From an uncultured Pseudomonadota bacterium (GTDB lineage: Bacteria; SAR324; NAC60-12), in NCBI GenBank assembly GCA_913056375.1, contig CAJXNF010000195.1, positions 1 through 5,964 on the forward strand: DNA of 5,964 nt, read 5' to 3'. The notes beneath the pieces are model-generated. The model saw only the letters and a program-made list of their open reading frames with translations. It was not told the origin of the DNA and ran no database searches. The translations under genes were made by a program, and so were the position numbers. Each line of letters starts with the position of its first letter. The stretch's first letter is position 1. Shown piece by piece: positions 1 through 5,958 of this stretch.

Positions 1-708
1 GAAGAAGATCCCCAAGGGCAATAGACCTGCTCTAAGTAATCGTAACTTTTCAGGCCACCCCACGTTGCGTTCTTCCTTGCTAAGCGCAGGTCCTAGCTTG
101 TGATTAGCCTTGCAGCGAATTGCAATGTAACCAATGAACAGGGCTGCCATCATCAATCCTGGAATGACTCCTGCCAACCAGAGTTGCCCGACTGGCTGAC
201 GGGCAATCATCGCATAGAGTACCAAAACCACTGATGGAGGAACCAGGATTCCCAGACTCGAACCTGCCTGAATTACTCCCGTCACCATCCGTTTGTCATA
301 GTTCCGTTTGAGCAATTCAGGGAGCGCAATTGTTGCTCCAATCGCCATTCCTGCGACGCTTAGCCCATTCATGGCTGAGATCAGCACCATCAACCCGATG
401 GTTCCGATGGCCAGACCACCAGAGAGCCCTCCCATCCAGACGTGGAACATTCGATAGAGATCATCCGCAATTCGGGACTCCGAGAGCACGTAGCCCATGA
501 AGATGAACATCGGCAGTGTCAACAACGGATACCACTTCATCAACTTCATTGCGGCTGAGAAGCCAAGATCGTAGCCTCCTCGATCTCCCCACAGGAGCAG
601 AGCGGAAACTACAGCGATGAAGCCAATTGCCCCGAAGACCCGCTGCCCAGTGAGCAGCATCAGCATCATCGAGGAGAACATCAGCATGGCGATCATTTCG
701 TAGGACAT
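1..708 (-). CDS. dctM: TRAP transporter large permease (DctM family), partial, C-terminus off the left edge
   Basis: This is the large, channel-forming inner-membrane subunit of a tripartite ATP-independent periplasmic (TRAP) transporter, which uses the ion gradient to import substrates delivered by a periplasmic binding protein. The first 236 residues are present; DctM proteins usually have about 425 or more. The sequence is strongly hydrophobic. It carries TLPMFIFMGYVLSESRIADD at about residues 64-83 and AGSSLGILVPPSVVLVLYA at about 148-166, both typical of the substrate and ion binding regions of DctM. The style, including the hydrophilic loop at about 199-222, recalls the 'mannitol/chloroaromatic' TRAP group, but the substrate cannot be read from sequence. 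The ATG shares its A with the TGA of the small permease (TGATG on the minus strand), and an AGGTGAG site (717-723) lies 8 bases upstream. Translation is therefore probably coupled. Family call very sure; subfamily tentative. Confidence 0.95.
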   Translation of the reverse strand, partial: MSYEMIAMLMFSSMMLMLLTGQRVFGAIGFIAVVSALLLWGDRGGYDLGFSAAMKLMKWYPLLTLPMFIFMGYVLSESRIADDLYRMFHVWMGGLSGGLAIGTIGLMVLISAMNGLSVAGMAIGATIALPELLKRNYDKRMVTGVIQAGSSLGILVPPSVVLVLYAMIARQPVGQLWLAGVIPGLMMAALFIGYIAIRCKANHKLGPALSKEERNVGWPEKLRLLRAGLLPLGIFF

Positions 709-1274
709 CAGACCAACTCACCTTTCAGTCGCAGGATGTCTTTCAGGAGCTCAGAAATGCACTGCAACAGCATCAGCGTAATGCCAATGATCATCACTAC
801 TTTCACGGGCCAGAGATAGGGATGCCAGGCTGAAGAGGAACGTTCCAGCATGCCAATTTTCTCAGAACCATCTAGTAACCCTGTGAAAAAGGAGAAGGGT
901 TCCATGCCAAAGTAGCCGAATGAGTAGGCGGTCGATCCGATCGCTCCGTAGAGCAGCACACAGAGGTAGAAAATCAGGAAAAATACGGTGAATAGATCAA
1001 ACCAGGATTTTTTGCGCTGAGGCCAATTTCCGTAGAGCAGGTCCATTCGCACATTGGAACCGAGCTGCAAGGAATAAGGCCCTCCAAGGACATAGTAGCC
1101 AACCATGACAAACTGAGCCATCTCCAGAGTCCAGAGGGATGGGACAAAGAAAGTCTTGGAGATTGATGAATAGAAGAGTACGCCCATCAAGAGAAAGATC
1201 CCGTACATGGTGCAACGACCAATCACCCAATTGAGTCGATCCATGTATTGAATGTATGCTCGGGCTAGGCGCAT
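708..1274 (-). CDS. dctQ: TRAP transporter small permease (DctQ family)
   Basis: This 188-residue inner-membrane protein is the small, four-helix subunit that pairs with DctM. Hydrophobic segments lie at about residues 22-38, 52-70, 92-113 and 156-174. The DctQ signature is visible: W48..E51 in the second helix, GGPYSL at 64-69, then VRMD at 75-78 in the following loop. A long loop (about 121-152) before the last helix ends in SAWHPYLWPVK, a form I associate with the larger DctQ proteins of the mannitol/chloroaromatic-type group. The ATG at 1274 is preceded by TACCCC and has only a weak GAGAG about 12 bases upstream; Met11 is an alternative but has no better site. It is the first gene of the visible TRAP operon and overlaps dctM by one base. 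No binding-protein gene lies upstream. Family call sure; exact start less so. Confidence 0.93.
   Translation of the reverse strand: MRLARAYIQYMDRLNWVIGRCTMYGIFLLMGVLFYSSISKTFFVPSLWTLEMAQFVMVGYYVLGGPYSLQLGSNVRMDLLYGNWPQRKKSWFDLFTVFFLIFYLCVLLYGAIGSTAYSFGYFGMEPFSFFTGLLDGSEKIGMLERSSSAWHPYLWPVKVVMIIGITLMLLQCISELLKDILRLKGELV
717..723 (-). promoter_or_regulatory. Ribosome binding site of the TRAP large permease
   Basis: The minus strand reads AGGTGAG followed by 8 bases and the ATG at 708. The site lies inside the last codons of the small permease gene, which fits coupled synthesis of the two membrane subunits. Confidence 0.6.
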
Positions 1275-1336
1275 GGGGTATCAGCTCTCAAGGATGCGTC
1301 TTTGCGAGGAAGGTTTGATTGAAAATGAAGGATCAA

Positions 1337-1365
1337 AAAGTAAAGCCTCTGAAGAGCGTGGTCAA
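1337..1365 (-). promoter_or_regulatory. Candidate sigma70-type promoter for the TRAP permease operon
   Basis: On the minus strand TTGACC (1365-1360, five of six matches to the -35 consensus) is followed by exactly 17 bases and TACTTT (1342-1337, three of six matches to the -10 consensus). It lies about 63 bases before the dctQ start, within the 268-bp gap that separates dctQ from the exporter gene. The -35 box is the second unit of a tandem repeat of TTGACC, so a regulator could also bind there. The -10 match is weak, so this is only a candidate. I see no convincing terminator for the exporter gene in the rest of the gap (1366-1542). Confidence 0.35.
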
Positions 1366-1371
1366 GGTCAA
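1360..1371. repeat. Tandem hexamer GGTCAAGGTCAA
   Basis: Two perfect copies of GGTCAA stand head to tail on the plus strand, read as TTGACC twice on the minus strand. The copy nearer dctQ serves as the -35 box of the candidate TRAP promoter. A tandem half-site there could be an operator, or chance. Confidence 0.4.
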
Positions 1372-1490
1372 TGTGCGGTAGCGGCTGTTTAGTGGAGACT
1401 GTTTACTAATCTTGTTGGGGCGAAAAATCTTCAGCGTTTTCTTTCATTTCATCCTTCGCTATTGGAGGAGATGAGCAAAATTTCAGCTGG

Positions 1491-1508
1491 TTTGTTCAAT
1501 TTGTTCAG
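1491..1508. repeat. Short tandem 9-mer (TTTGTTCAA / TTTGTTCAG)
   Basis: Two adjacent 9-base units differ only at the last base. They lie in the gap just beyond the 3' end of the exporter gene. No function can be assigned; chance duplication is quite possible. Confidence 0.3.
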
Positions 1509-1542
1509 TAGCGTGTAGTGGTTCTAGGAGAAGAGAGAAAGC

Positions 1543-2511
1543 TCAATCAGCACTCGGTTGTCGTCGAATGGCCATCCGTTTGCCGATGGCCACAGTACCA
1601 ACCACAAATCCAGCAAAGAGGAAGGTTTCCCAACCAATGGCTTCTCCCAACAGCAACCACGAAAAGAAGAGCACAAAGAAAGGCATCAGCAGCTGGGTCT
1701 GGCTGACTCGGGCCACACCACCCATTGCCAGTCCTTTATACCATGCAAAGAAGCCTAAAAATTGGCTGAACAAGGCGACATAGAGAAAGCCAATCCAACT
1801 CGACCAGGAGACTTCTTCCGGGAGATCCTGACTCAACCAGAGGGTCGCTGGAAGCAGTATGGGACTCCAGGATAGCAGGGTCCAACAGATCGTTTGCCAG
1901 CCACCCAGTTGCGCAGACATCTCAGCCCCCTTGACGTAGCCATAGGACGCAGAGATCACGGCACCAAAAAGTAGCCAGTCTCCTGATTGAAAGGATCCCC
2001 CAGCTTCTCTGAGGGAGAAAATGATCACGGCAGCACTGCCGAAAACTCCACAGATCCAGAAACCAACTGAAGGCCGCTCACGCAGCAGAATGGTGCTCGT
2101 GATGGCAGTCGTCAACGGTAAGATGCCTAGCACCACACCGCCATGCGAAGCTGGGACAAGCTGCATAGCTACTGTCATCAAGACAGGGAACCCAAAGATC
2201 ACACCCAGTCCAGCCAGCCAGAGTCCCTTCCACTGCAGTCGCGTGGGTCGTGGCTGTGATGTGATCAAAAGGATTGGCAGTCCCACCAAAGCCGCCAGCA
2301 TTGCCCTTCCCGAAGCAACAAAATAGGGCGAAAGCGACTCCACTGCCATCCGGGTCATTGGCAGAGTCAGGCTGAAAATCAACATCCCCAGCATTCCAAA
2401 TAGCCATCCCTGAAACTCTACGGAGCGTTCCTTGTTTTCTGACAGCACTCTTTGCTCCTCTTTGGTTTCCAGTAATGCACTTTTTTCCACGAGATCGGCA
2501 CTCATTCTCAT
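1543..2511 (-). CDS. EamA/DMT-family transporter
   Basis: This 322-residue inner-membrane protein belongs to the drug/metabolite transporter superfamily and has two EamA repeats of five helices. Hydrophobic segments fall near residues 36-50, 62-83, 96-119, 124-143, 150-167, 178-194, 207-226, 238-260, 268-288 and 293-310, giving the family's usual ten. The first repeat shows LTLPMTRMAV (49-57) and SGRAMLAALVGLP (67-79) and ends in LLRERPS, the conserved charged motif after helix 4. The second repeat ends in LLGEAIGWE, the matching motif before helix 10. Most family members export amino acids, metabolites or drugs; the substrate here is unknown. A polar leader of about 33 residues precedes helix 1. 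The ATG at 2511 is preceded by TACCCC without a clear Shine-Dalgarno site; Met3 (2505) is an alternative start. The gene is divergent from the SWIM protein gene and probably transcribed independently of the TRAP genes. Confidence 0.93.
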   Translation of the reverse strand: MRMSADLVEKSALLETKEEQRVLSENKERSVEFQGWLFGMLGMLIFSLTLPMTRMAVESLSPYFVASGRAMLAALVGLPILLITSQPRPTRLQWKGLWLAGLGVIFGFPVLMTVAMQLVPASHGGVVLGILPLTTAITSTILLRERPSVGFWICGVFGSAAVIIFSLREAGGSFQSGDWLLFGAVISASYGYVKGAEMSAQLGGWQTICWTLLSWSPILLPATLWLSQDLPEEVSWSSWIGFLYVALFSQFLGFFAWYKGLAMGGVARVSQTQLLMPFFVLFFSWLLLGEAIGWETFLFAGFVVGTVAIGKRMAIRRQPSAD

Positions 2512-2715
2512 GGGGTAATTTTCAATGATTTTGTAAATTTCCTATCGTACGTGCTTCAGCATCCTTCAAAGTGATCACGCAGTCCAGTTTGAGTCTTGGA
2601 AATGGTTTGAATTGAGACATTGCAGGCTGCGACAACTTCTGGCAAAACATCGTGGATGGTCAGGTGGTGATGTGAAGAAAGCAGTGGTTACCAGTTTTTC
2701 ATACAGAGGAGTCCA
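2512..2715. promoter_or_regulatory. Divergent intergenic region between exporter and SWIM protein genes
   Basis: Both flanking genes start at the ends of this 204-bp stretch, so it must hold promoters in both directions unless one gene is read from farther away. I found no strong -35/-10 pair for either. It contains the 8-bp palindrome GTGATCAC (2571-2578), the 6-bp palindrome CGTACG (2546-2551) and a small inverted repeat TGCTTCAGCA (2552-2561). These cluster on the exporter side and could be regulator sites. Confidence 0.4.
2707..2711 (+). promoter_or_regulatory. Ribosome binding site that fixes the GTG start of the SWIM gene
   Basis: AGGAG (within AGAGGAG) stands 4 bases before the GTG at 2716. 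No ATG in frame is nearby, so this site supports the GTG start. Confidence 0.65.
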
Positions 2716-3672
2716 GTGCGTTTACATTCGCTAACTCGGGAGAAAATCCTGGGTCTCGTGGGAAAAACAATCTTTGATCGTGGGGTGCAATACGCCCAGA
2801 GTGGCCGGGTCGTTGATCTGTTGGTGGAATCCTCAGGTGAGATCTCTGCTCTAGTAGAAGGCAATGACACCTACGAGGTGACAATTTCAGAGGAAAATCA
2901 GCAACTGAAATTTCACTGCGATTGCCCCTATGAAGAAACCTGTAAGCATCTCGTGGCGGTATTGCTCTGCTACCTGGAGCAACCGGAACGTTCCACCCGA
3001 CCCTCATCCCGAAAAGGTGTACAAACGCAGAAGAGCCTGCGGAAACTCCTGGAACCTCTTCCTCAACCAGTATTGTTGGAACTCGTGCTCGACATCTGTC
3101 AGGACAACAAGGATTTTGCAAACCTGCTGCGGCTGCGGTTACAGCCTGGAGATCCACAGGTCTTGCGGACCCTCTTGAGTCGGGTCCGCCGTGTTCATCT
3201 ATCCTTTGAAGATTATGAATACGATGGCTATGGTCGAGACCTGCGGAGAGCAGTTCGGGAGTTCAAGGAGATCCAGAAACTGCTCAAAAATGTCCCGGTA
3301 TCGAATCAGTTTCAGGTCCACTGGGAAATTGTCCTCAAAATTCTGAATGCCTTTGAGGAGTACCAGATGGATCATGAGGGTCTGGAAGACGTTCTGATTA
3401 AGAGCCTGGCCATGCTTTCCCAGATTGTCACCGCAGAGGAACAGCATCCTGAGTTTCAGCGTTATTTTCAACTGCTTGGTGAAAAGTACCGGCACCTGGA
3501 TGGGTTCCTACACGATACTCTGATTGACGAAATCTTTGCGATCATCCACACCAAGGAGCAGATTCTTCAAACAGTTGATTGGGTCAAGTCCAACGTCTGT
3601 GCTGGTTCGTCTCAGGAGGACTTGCTGGAGCAGTTGCAAAGCATGCTCAGTGATCTCGAGAACCCGGCGTAG
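2716..3672 (+). CDS. SWIM zinc-finger family protein of unknown role
   Basis: The protein has 318 residues with a GTG start. Its N-terminal part (about 5-55) resembles the region before SWIM fingers in other bacterial proteins, including the FDRGVQYAQSGRV stretch. The zinc-binding motif CxC-x5-CxH follows exactly: C68, C70, C76 and H78 (CDCPYEETCKH). SWIM fingers bind nucleic acid or protein partners and occur with SNF2-type helicases, transposases and recombination proteins. The rest, about 105-318, is charged and looks largely alpha-helical, perhaps a repeat-like scaffold; I recognise no catalytic domain there. No signal peptide or membrane segment is seen, so it should be cytoplasmic. It is first in a tight plus-strand run, 30 bp before a DEDD exonuclease gene, which suggests work on DNA or RNA. 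The SWIM call is sure; function is unknown. Confidence 0.88.
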   Translation: MRLHSLTREKILGLVGKTIFDRGVQYAQSGRVVDLLVESSGEISALVEGNDTYEVTISEENQQLKFHCDCPYEETCKHLVAVLLCYLEQPERSTRPSSRKGVQTQKSLRKLLEPLPQPVLLELVLDICQDNKDFANLLRLRLQPGDPQVLRTLLSRVRRVHLSFEDYEYDGYGRDLRRAVREFKEIQKLLKNVPVSNQFQVHWEIVLKILNAFEEYQMDHEGLEDVLIKSLAMLSQIVTAEEQHPEFQRYFQLLGEKYRHLDGFLHDTLIDEIFAIIHTKEQILQTVDWVKSNVCAGSSQEDLLEQLQSMLSDLENPA

Positions 3673-3702
3673 AAACCCTTTCCCTTTTGCTTGAGAAGCC
3701 TG

Positions 3703-4215
3703 ATGTATTTGGACATTGAAACAACCGGACTGAGCCCGACTCGGAACCAGATCACGACGATTGTCTGGTGGTCTGCAGCACAGGGTTGGGGACACTGGAT
3801 TGCCGGTAGACATGCCCCGCAGCAGTTTTGTGAAGCGTGGCAGGCTTCTTCAGAACTAATCACCTACAACGGTAAACGCTTTGATGAACCCTTTCTCGTT
3901 GAGCACTTTGGGATCGAAAAACACTCAGATCACATCGATCTCTGTCAGGTCGGACGTAAACAAGGACTTCGTGGTGGGCTAAAGAAGATCTGCGAGAACC
4001 TGCAGATTCGTAGTCCCGCCTATTTGAATGAGGCAAGTGGACGGGATGCGGTCTTCCTCTGGCGACGCTACCAACGAGAGGGCAACCCTCTCTGGCTCAA
4101 GCGATTGTTGCATTACAACGCCTGGGATGTCGTGATGACCTACCGCTTACACCAGATCCTGCAAAATGAACCGATCGAAGCTATCGAGCAGACAATGCCA
4201 TTTGAACGAGCTTGA
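3703..4215 (+). CDS. YprB-like DEDD 3'-5' exonuclease domain protein (RNase_H_2)
   Basis: This 170-residue protein is a single ribonuclease H-like exonuclease domain. The acidic motifs of DEDD nucleases are in order: D4 and E6 (YLDIETTGL), D61 within YNGKRFDEPF, and D142 within HYNAWDVV, the last with Y138 and N139. These should bind two metal ions for nucleotide cleavage. Relatives include the exonuclease domain of Bacillus subtilis YprB (MrfB), a mitomycin-damage repair factor; that protein is about 410 residues long with a C-terminal TPR part that is missing here. I chose the ATG at 3703, with GAGAAG 4 bases before it, over the TTG at 3691, which lacks a ribosome site. It follows the SWIM gene by 30 bp and its stop overlaps the ribosome site of the next gene. 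Nuclease family sure; substrate and partner inferred. Confidence 0.88.
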   Translation: MYLDIETTGLSPTRNQITTIVWWSAAQGWGHWIAGRHAPQQFCEAWQASSELITYNGKRFDEPFLVEHFGIEKHSDHIDLCQVGRKQGLRGGLKKICENLQIRSPAYLNEASGRDAVFLWRRYQREGNPLWLKRLLHYNAWDVVMTYRLHQILQNEPIEAIEQTMPFERA

Positions 4216-4219
4216 GGAG
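4214..4219 (+). promoter_or_regulatory. Ribosome binding site that fixes the TTG start of the enolase-superfamily gene
   Basis: GAGGAG overlaps the TGA stop of the exonuclease gene and stands 7 bases before the TTG at 4227. It rules out the TTG at 4212, which has no such site and would overlap the exonuclease gene. The arrangement suggests translational coupling. Confidence 0.75.
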
Positions 4220-4226
4220 CCACACC

Positions 4227-5336
4227 TTGAACAACAAGATCAAATCTATCGTGGCCAACTACTACCGGATTCCGCTGGCTGAAGTACTCTATGACGCCAA
4301 GCACGGAAACCATACCCATTTTGAATTGATTACTACCCAGGTCACTCTCGAAAGTAACCTGACAGGAACGGGTTACACCTATACGGGGGGTAAGGGGGGA
4401 AGTGCAATTCATCGCCTGTTGGTTGACGACCTGGCTCCAACACTGATTGGTCAGGATGCCGACAAGGTGGAAGAACTCTGGAACATGCTGAATTGGCACG
4501 TTCATTTTGTGGGACGGGGAGGGGTCGCTAGCTTTGCCATCGCGGCACTGGACATCGCTCTCTGGGATCTGCGAGCAAAGTCCCAAGAGCTACCTCTCTG
4601 GAAACTCTTGGGGGGTAATCAGCCTGAAGTTCGAGCCTATGCGGGTCTCATCGACTTGAATTACACGATGGAACGCGAGCAGGAGGTAATCGCTGAGAAA
4701 CTGGGACAGGGCTACCGGGGTATCAAGATCAAGATTGGTCTGGATGATCTGCAGCAAGATATTCAACGCACGAGGAGCATCCGCAAGCTGATACCGTCAG
4801 ATGTCGAGTTCATGGTGGATGCCAATATGAAGTGGGATGTAAAGGATGCTATCTGGATTGGCCAGGCGATGGAAGACCTCTCCGTAACCTGGTTTGAGGA
4901 ACCTACGCTTCCTGACGATTTTGCTGCCTTTCAAAGGATTGGAGAGCAGATTCAGATTCCCTTGGCACAGGGGGAAAATCTCCACACACTCTTTGAATTC
5001 CAAGCGGCTTTACAAACAAACGTGTTGCGGTTTCCACAACCGGATGTGGGGACAATCGGGGGCATCACTCCATGGTTACAAGTCGCTCAACTCTGTGCGA
5101 ATCGGGATCTGATGGTCTCTTCACATGGCATGCACGAACTTCACGTGAGCCTGTTGGCGGGTGTTTCTAATCCGGGCTACCTGGAAGTCCACTCTTTCCC
5201 CATTGATCAATATGGACTCCAGCCGTTTCGGTTCAGTAATGGTCTAGCGAAACCACCTGAAGGGATTGGCCACGGGGTGGAGTTTGACTGGGATAAATTG
5301 CAAGAATACGCAGTATCAACGGCTTGTATTGACTAA
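4227..5336 (+). CDS. Enolase-superfamily enzyme, mandelate racemase subgroup
   Basis: The 369-residue protein has an N-terminal capping domain (about 1-125) and a TIM-barrel domain. The enzymes abstract a proton next to a carboxylate, stabilised by magnesium, and then racemise or dehydrate the substrate, often a sugar acid. All expected residues are present: K167 and K169 (KIKIG), metal ligands D198 (VDAN), E224 (FEEP) and E250 (QGEN), then the D273-H300 dyad (QPDVGTIGG, SSHGMHE) and E320 (LEVH). As I recall mandelate racemase (K166, D195, E221, E247, D270, H297, E317), the spacing is identical throughout. Having both the Lys and the His base fits racemases and acid-sugar dehydratases. The segment after the His (GMHELH) differs from mandelate racemase (LFQE), so the substrate is probably different. 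Subgroup sure, substrate unknown. It follows the exonuclease gene by 11 bp. Confidence 0.95.
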   Translation: MNNKIKSIVANYYRIPLAEVLYDAKHGNHTHFELITTQVTLESNLTGTGYTYTGGKGGSAIHRLLVDDLAPTLIGQDADKVEELWNMLNWHVHFVGRGGVASFAIAALDIALWDLRAKSQELPLWKLLGGNQPEVRAYAGLIDLNYTMEREQEVIAEKLGQGYRGIKIKIGLDDLQQDIQRTRSIRKLIPSDVEFMVDANMKWDVKDAIWIGQAMEDLSVTWFEEPTLPDDFAAFQRIGEQIQIPLAQGENLHTLFEFQAALQTNVLRFPQPDVGTIGGITPWLQVAQLCANRDLMVSSHGMHELHVSLLAGVSNPGYLEVHSFPIDQYGLQPFRFSNGLAKPPEGIGHGVEFDWDKLQEYAVSTACID

Positions 5337-5342
5337 ATTAGT

Positions 5343-5360
5343 AAGACGTCTTTCAGCTGA
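5343..5360. repeat. Two abutting perfect palindromes (AAGACGTCTT, TCAGCTGA)
   Basis: A 10-bp palindrome (5343-5352) is directly followed by an 8-bp one (5353-5360), just after the stop of the racemase-like gene. No T-run follows closely, so this does not look like an intrinsic terminator. A binding site for a dimeric regulator of the downstream gene is possible but unproven. Confidence 0.45.
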
Positions 5361-5432
5361 CAGGGCTTGAGCTTTGCGCTTTGGAGGTGGTAGCCATCAA
5401 CCCTTATTTTTTAAAAGTCTCTTTTTTCTGAC

Positions 5433-5448
5433 ATGGGCAAGTACCCAT
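5433..5448. repeat. Short hairpin ATGGG-CAAGTA-CCCAT
   Basis: A 5-bp perfect stem with a 6-base loop lies 27 bases before the proposed GTG start of the CoA-binding protein, just after an AT-rich, T-tract-containing stretch (5404-5429). It could form in the leader mRNA. It is too short, and lacks a following T-run, to be called a terminator. Confidence 0.3.
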
Positions 5449-5475
5449 AAATTGAAATCTTTACCAAACATCATT

Positions 5476-5958
5476 GTGAATACCTCAACCACCGAACTAT
5501 CGGATCGGCAACTACGGGAGATCCTGCGCAGCGTTCGCCGGATCGCGGTAGTAGGAGCCTCTACCAATTGGAAACGTCCCAGTTTCTTTGTGATGAAATA
5601 CCTCTCTCAGAAGGGCTACCAGATGCTGCCCGTCAATCCAAGAGCTGCCGGTCAGACCCTGCTGGGAGAAACCGTGCAAGCCAAGTTGGCCGATGTAGGA
5701 CCAGTTGACATGGTCGAGGTGTTTCGCAGAGGAGAGGAAGCTCCTGCAATTGCTGAAGAGGCGGTACAGTGCGGGGCAAAGGTGCTTTGGCTACAAATTG
5801 GGGTAGTCAGCGAGGAAGCTCGTGAAATTGCTGAAAAAAATGGTCTACAGGTCGTCATGAATCGCTGCCCGAAGATCGAATATTCCCGCCTCTGGGGAGA
5901 ACTAGGCTGGCAAGGCATCAACACCGGAGTAATCTCCAGCCAACGGAGGCATCGATGA
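5476..5958 (+). CDS. CoA-binding protein, YccU family
   Basis: This small cytoplasmic protein (160 residues from the GTG at 5476; E. coli YccU has 137) is a single Rossmann-like CoA-binding domain, as in the N-terminal part of succinyl-CoA synthetase alpha. Visible motifs are IAVVGAS (23-29), RPSFFVMKYL (34-43), PVNP (52-55), the VDMVEVFR stretch (77-84), LWLQIGV (104-110) and VVMNRCPKIEY (126-136). The tail GELGWQGINTGVISSQR matches the extended form seen in many homologs. The family's physiological role is not established. The frame stays open back to a TTG at 5374, but that extension has no ribosome site and no family match. The GTG at 5476 also lacks a good site, so the exact start is uncertain. 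Its stop overlaps the next gene's start. Confidence 0.88.
   Translation: MNTSTTELSDRQLREILRSVRRIAVVGASTNWKRPSFFVMKYLSQKGYQMLPVNPRAAGQTLLGETVQAKLADVGPVDMVEVFRRGEEAPAIAEEAVQCGAKVLWLQIGVVSEEAREIAEKNGLQVVMNRCPKIEYSRLWGELGWQGINTGVISSQRRHR
5945..5949 (+). promoter_or_regulatory. Ribosome binding site of the gene running off the right edge
   Basis: GGAGG stands 5 bases before the ATG at 5955, inside the last codons of the CoA-binding protein gene. Confidence 0.6.

Noticed and set aside
461..721. Minus-strand open frame of 86 codons
   Set aside because: It lies in a different frame within the large permease gene, whose own frame gives an unmistakable DctM protein.
2021..2407. Open frames on both strands inside the exporter gene
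   Set aside because: Both overlap the clear EamA protein and give low-complexity translations with no family features.
2699..3157. Minus-strand open frame opposite the SWIM gene
   Set aside because: The plus strand encodes the intact SWIM motif here; the opposing frame shows no domain and no ribosome site was apparent.
3691..3702. TTG start four codons upstream for the exonuclease
   Set aside because: It has no ribosome binding site, whereas the ATG at 3703 has GAGAAG before it and begins right at the conserved first strand.
4212..4226. TTG at 4212 as start of the racemase-like gene
   Set aside because: No ribosome site precedes it; the TTG at 4227 has GAGGAG at good distance.
4140..4586. 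Minus-strand open frame across the exonuclease/racemase junction
   Set aside because: It overlaps two well-supported plus-strand genes and shows no recognisable domain.
5433..5448. Hairpin as a rho-independent terminator
   Set aside because: The stem is only 5 bp and no T-run follows on the plus strand; on the minus strand it is followed by an A-run.
5374..5475. N-terminal extension of the CoA-binding protein with a hydrophobic stretch, possibly a signal peptide
   Set aside because: The family is cytoplasmic and starts just before the IAVVGAS strand; the extension has no ribosome site and looks like AT-rich intergenic DNA.
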